From Gemmatimonadota bacterium (GTDB lineage: Bacteria > Gemmatimonadota > Gemmatimonadetes > Longimicrobiales > Gaopeijiaceae), in NCBI GenBank assembly GCA_022571515.1, contig JACZXQ010000030.1, forward strand, positions 1 through 35,276: 35,276 bases of DNA, given 5' to 3'. The notes under the pieces are model-generated. The model worked only from the letters and a program-made list of their open reading frames with translations. It had not been told where the DNA came from and made no database searches. Positions 33,970-35,276 of this stretch are shown here, in pieces. Within the stretch, counting starts at the first letter, position 1. Each line of letters starts with the position of its first letter. The position numbers were made by a program, and so were the translations under genes.

Positions 33970-34298
33970 GGCCCGGGGCGCCGCCTGACGAACCCACGAG
34001 GGACTGAGTGTCGAGCTTCCCTGCGATCGACTCCTCTACCCGACCCTGCTCACGTCTGAGCGCGATGACCTGGTACCTGAGCCTGGCATTGGGAGCCAGC
34101 ACCCCGTGATAGCGGTGGCGGTGAATGCGTGGAGGGTGAATGAGCAGGGCGAGTCGCTCGAGGAACTCGAGGGGAGTGAGCGAGAGGGCCGTGGTACCGT
34201 CCGGTGCGGGATGGGGAAGACGATAGACGACGCGCTCGCCACCAGATGTACCGCACCCGCTAGCCTCGAGTCGTTCGAGGGCGAAGGGGGGACGGGCC

Positions 34299-34315
34299 AC
34301 CCACCTCTGGTGGGT
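34299..34315. repeat. Short hairpin insertion in the IS91-like transposase
   Basis: ACCCACC (34299-34305), TCT, GGTGGGT (34309-34315): a perfect 7-bp stem. It lies exactly between the two frames whose products should read L-L-R then A-R-P-P-F-A-L-E-R-L, so it or its repair shifts the frame. Confidence 0.65.
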
Positions 34316-34617
34316 ACCCGGCGCAGGAGTCGTTCGAGCCCGGCACGGTCACGGCCCGGGATGTGGACCGAGGCGTCGATGCTGAACCCGCCGGAGGCTT
34401 GCCACGTGAGCATGTCGTCGGTGACGTGGCGCTCGAGCAGATCCTGGCGATGGAAGTACCGGAGCACTCGGTGGCGAATCGTGTGTTGTAGCTCGTCCCA
34501 GTGGGAGGCCGTGAGGTGGGTGGCCTCGTGGAACTGGACCGAGCCCTCGGCATCCTCGCTGAACACGCCGTCGATGACGCAGACGTGGAAATGGAAGTGC
34601 GCGTTCAAAGATGCGCC

Positions 34618-34640
34618 GGACCACGCTTCGCGCGGTGCCC
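34618..34640 (-). repeat. 22-nt hairpin motif, copy a (inverted)
   Basis: Reverse complement of the motif starting GGGCACCGCGCG and ending AGCGTGGTCC. It sits between F-L-H and G-A-S-L-N of the HUH domain, where about 6 native bases should be, and shifts the frame. Confidence 0.8.
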
Positions 34641-34726
34641 ATGAAGGAACGAGATAGCGCCGATGTGGGCACCGGGACCGGCTCCCGGGCTCGCATCTCG
34701 GAGCGTGGTCCGAATGGCGCGTAGGA

Positions 34727-34748
34727 GGGCACCGCGCGGAGCGTGGTC
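34727..34748 (+). repeat. 22-nt hairpin motif, copy b
   Basis: GGGCACCGCGCG then GAGCGTGGTC; one base differs from copies a and c (GCGGAGC instead of GCGAAGC). It is read through in frame as D-H-A-P-R-G-A-L in the transposase remnant. Confidence 0.8.
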
Positions 34749-35007
34749 GCGCAGCACAGCGCTGGCGATCGCGGGGTTGTGGTGCAGGAACGGCCGGAGG
34801 CGCTTCGGAACGGAGAGCACCCATTGCCGCACCGGAAGCGGCGGCAGGACATGGTCGACGAGATGGGCGGCGGTCTCGACCATGCGGCGGGCATTACACG
34901 ACGGACATGCGCCACGACTTGCGCAGGAGAACGCGACCAGAAAGTCGTAGCCACAACCGGCACACCGCGCTCGTGCGAATCCGTGAGCGAGAATGCCGCA
35001 GCGCAGA

Positions 35008-35030
35008 GGGCACCGCGCGAAGCGTGGTCC
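35008..35030 (+). repeat. 22-nt hairpin motif, copy c
   Basis: Same motif as copy a, in the opposite orientation; contains the ACCGCGC-GAA-GCGTGGT hairpin with the very stable GCGAAGC core. It lies between V-E-R-D-F-R and C-G-I-L-A-H-G-F of the transposase and causes the first frame change. Confidence 0.8.
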
Positions 35031-35276
35031 CGGAAGTCGCGCTCGACCCATGAGGGCACGCCGGCTCCCATGGGATCGGACTCGGCGGCCTGTGCGAGGA
35101 AAGTCTCGAGGTGGTGCTGGACCAGCGGATAGAGCGGCGTCAGCGTGGGACGGCGCCGGCGGTAGACGGGCCCACAGTTGGGTGCGGTGGAGCGGACGGG
35201 CGGCCCTGATCGAGAGCGGACCCGTATACGTCGCGACGTGGGATGCATCCCGGACGCTCAGTAGAGTCCGGTGGCG

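Larger units (their letters stand above)
33970..35190 (-). pseudogene. IS91-like (Y2/HUH) transposase, frameshifted remnant
   Basis: Parts of one transposase lie in successive - strand frames. The N-terminus T-L-T-P-L-Y-P-L-V-Q-H-H-L-E-T-F is near 35140. The zinc-finger region C-A-G-C-G-Y with C-P-S-C-N-A-R-R-M lies at 34964-34896. The helper motif V-R-Q-W-V-L-S-V-P is near 34860. The HUH nickase strand N-A-H-F-H-F-H-V-C-V-I-D-G lies at 34605-34561, and the C-terminal Y-R-L-P-H-P with H-R-Y-H-G-V-L-A-P-N near 34100. Frame changes fall near 35020, 34630 and 34305, each at a short hairpin-forming insertion. The 3' end is cut by the IS903-like element at 33970, and the start lies near 35190; 35191-35276 show nothing clear. 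It cannot make a functional protein. Confidence 0.85.

Overview
The window reads as a chromosomal segment of a high-GC bacterium, most like the Gemmatimonadota or a close relative. This is an inference from gene content: a TPR/DUF4159/MoxR/DUF58/BatA/DUF4175 cluster, a signal-peptide-bearing S46 dipeptidyl-peptidase, KorA/KorB with an NADPH-glutamate-synthase-like flavoprotein, and a TPP-riboswitch-controlled thiC. No rRNA, tRNA or CRISPR array is visible.

Layout. (1) 1-8815, + strand: an almost continuous operon-like run encoding the end of a TPR protein, a secreted DUF4159 protein, a MoxR AAA+ ATPase, a DUF58 protein, a BatA/VWA membrane protein and a large DUF4175 coiled-coil membrane protein. 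A long imperfect hairpin (1084-1209) splits the run. (2) 8812-13096: a DUF2652 cyclase-like protein on the - strand, then the end of heme synthesis (hemE-hemH on +, hemY on - and convergent). (3) 13327-16586: the ABC-F factor ettA, a two-gene pilin-like unit, and msrA facing it. (4) 16923-20782: a promoter, a 5' hairpin and a TPP riboswitch leading thiC, a secreted protein, and a trans-3-hydroxy-L-proline dehydratase (Cys/Thr type).

(5) 20811-25414 is the main accessory island. Two direct copies (about 97% identical, 354 bp, offset 4250) of the 3' end of an S46 peptidase gene bracket a lower-GC insert. The insert carries a two-gene operon of STAND-like P-loop NTPases: a 418-residue ATPase, then a 727-residue ATPase with a winged helix and tandem TPRs, overlapping by 8 nt. 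It has its own strong sigma70-like promoter with nested palindromes, and a fragment of a CBS-domain gene lies behind it. I recognise no effector domain in either protein, so this pair is the best candidate for an undescribed system.

(6) 25063-32387, - strand: the intact S46 peptidase, a MOSC protein, KorB, KorA and a flavin/4Fe-4S oxidoreductase. The last four look like one transcription unit for 2-oxoacid oxidation with electron transfer to a nicotinamide or ferredoxin pool. Its likely promoter (32643-32670) sits beside three inverted repeats. (7) 32887-35276: a complete IS903-type IS5-family element abutting a decayed IS91-like transposase. The reading frame of that transposase is disturbed at four places, each holding a short hairpin-forming insertion; three of these are copies of the same 22-nt motif.
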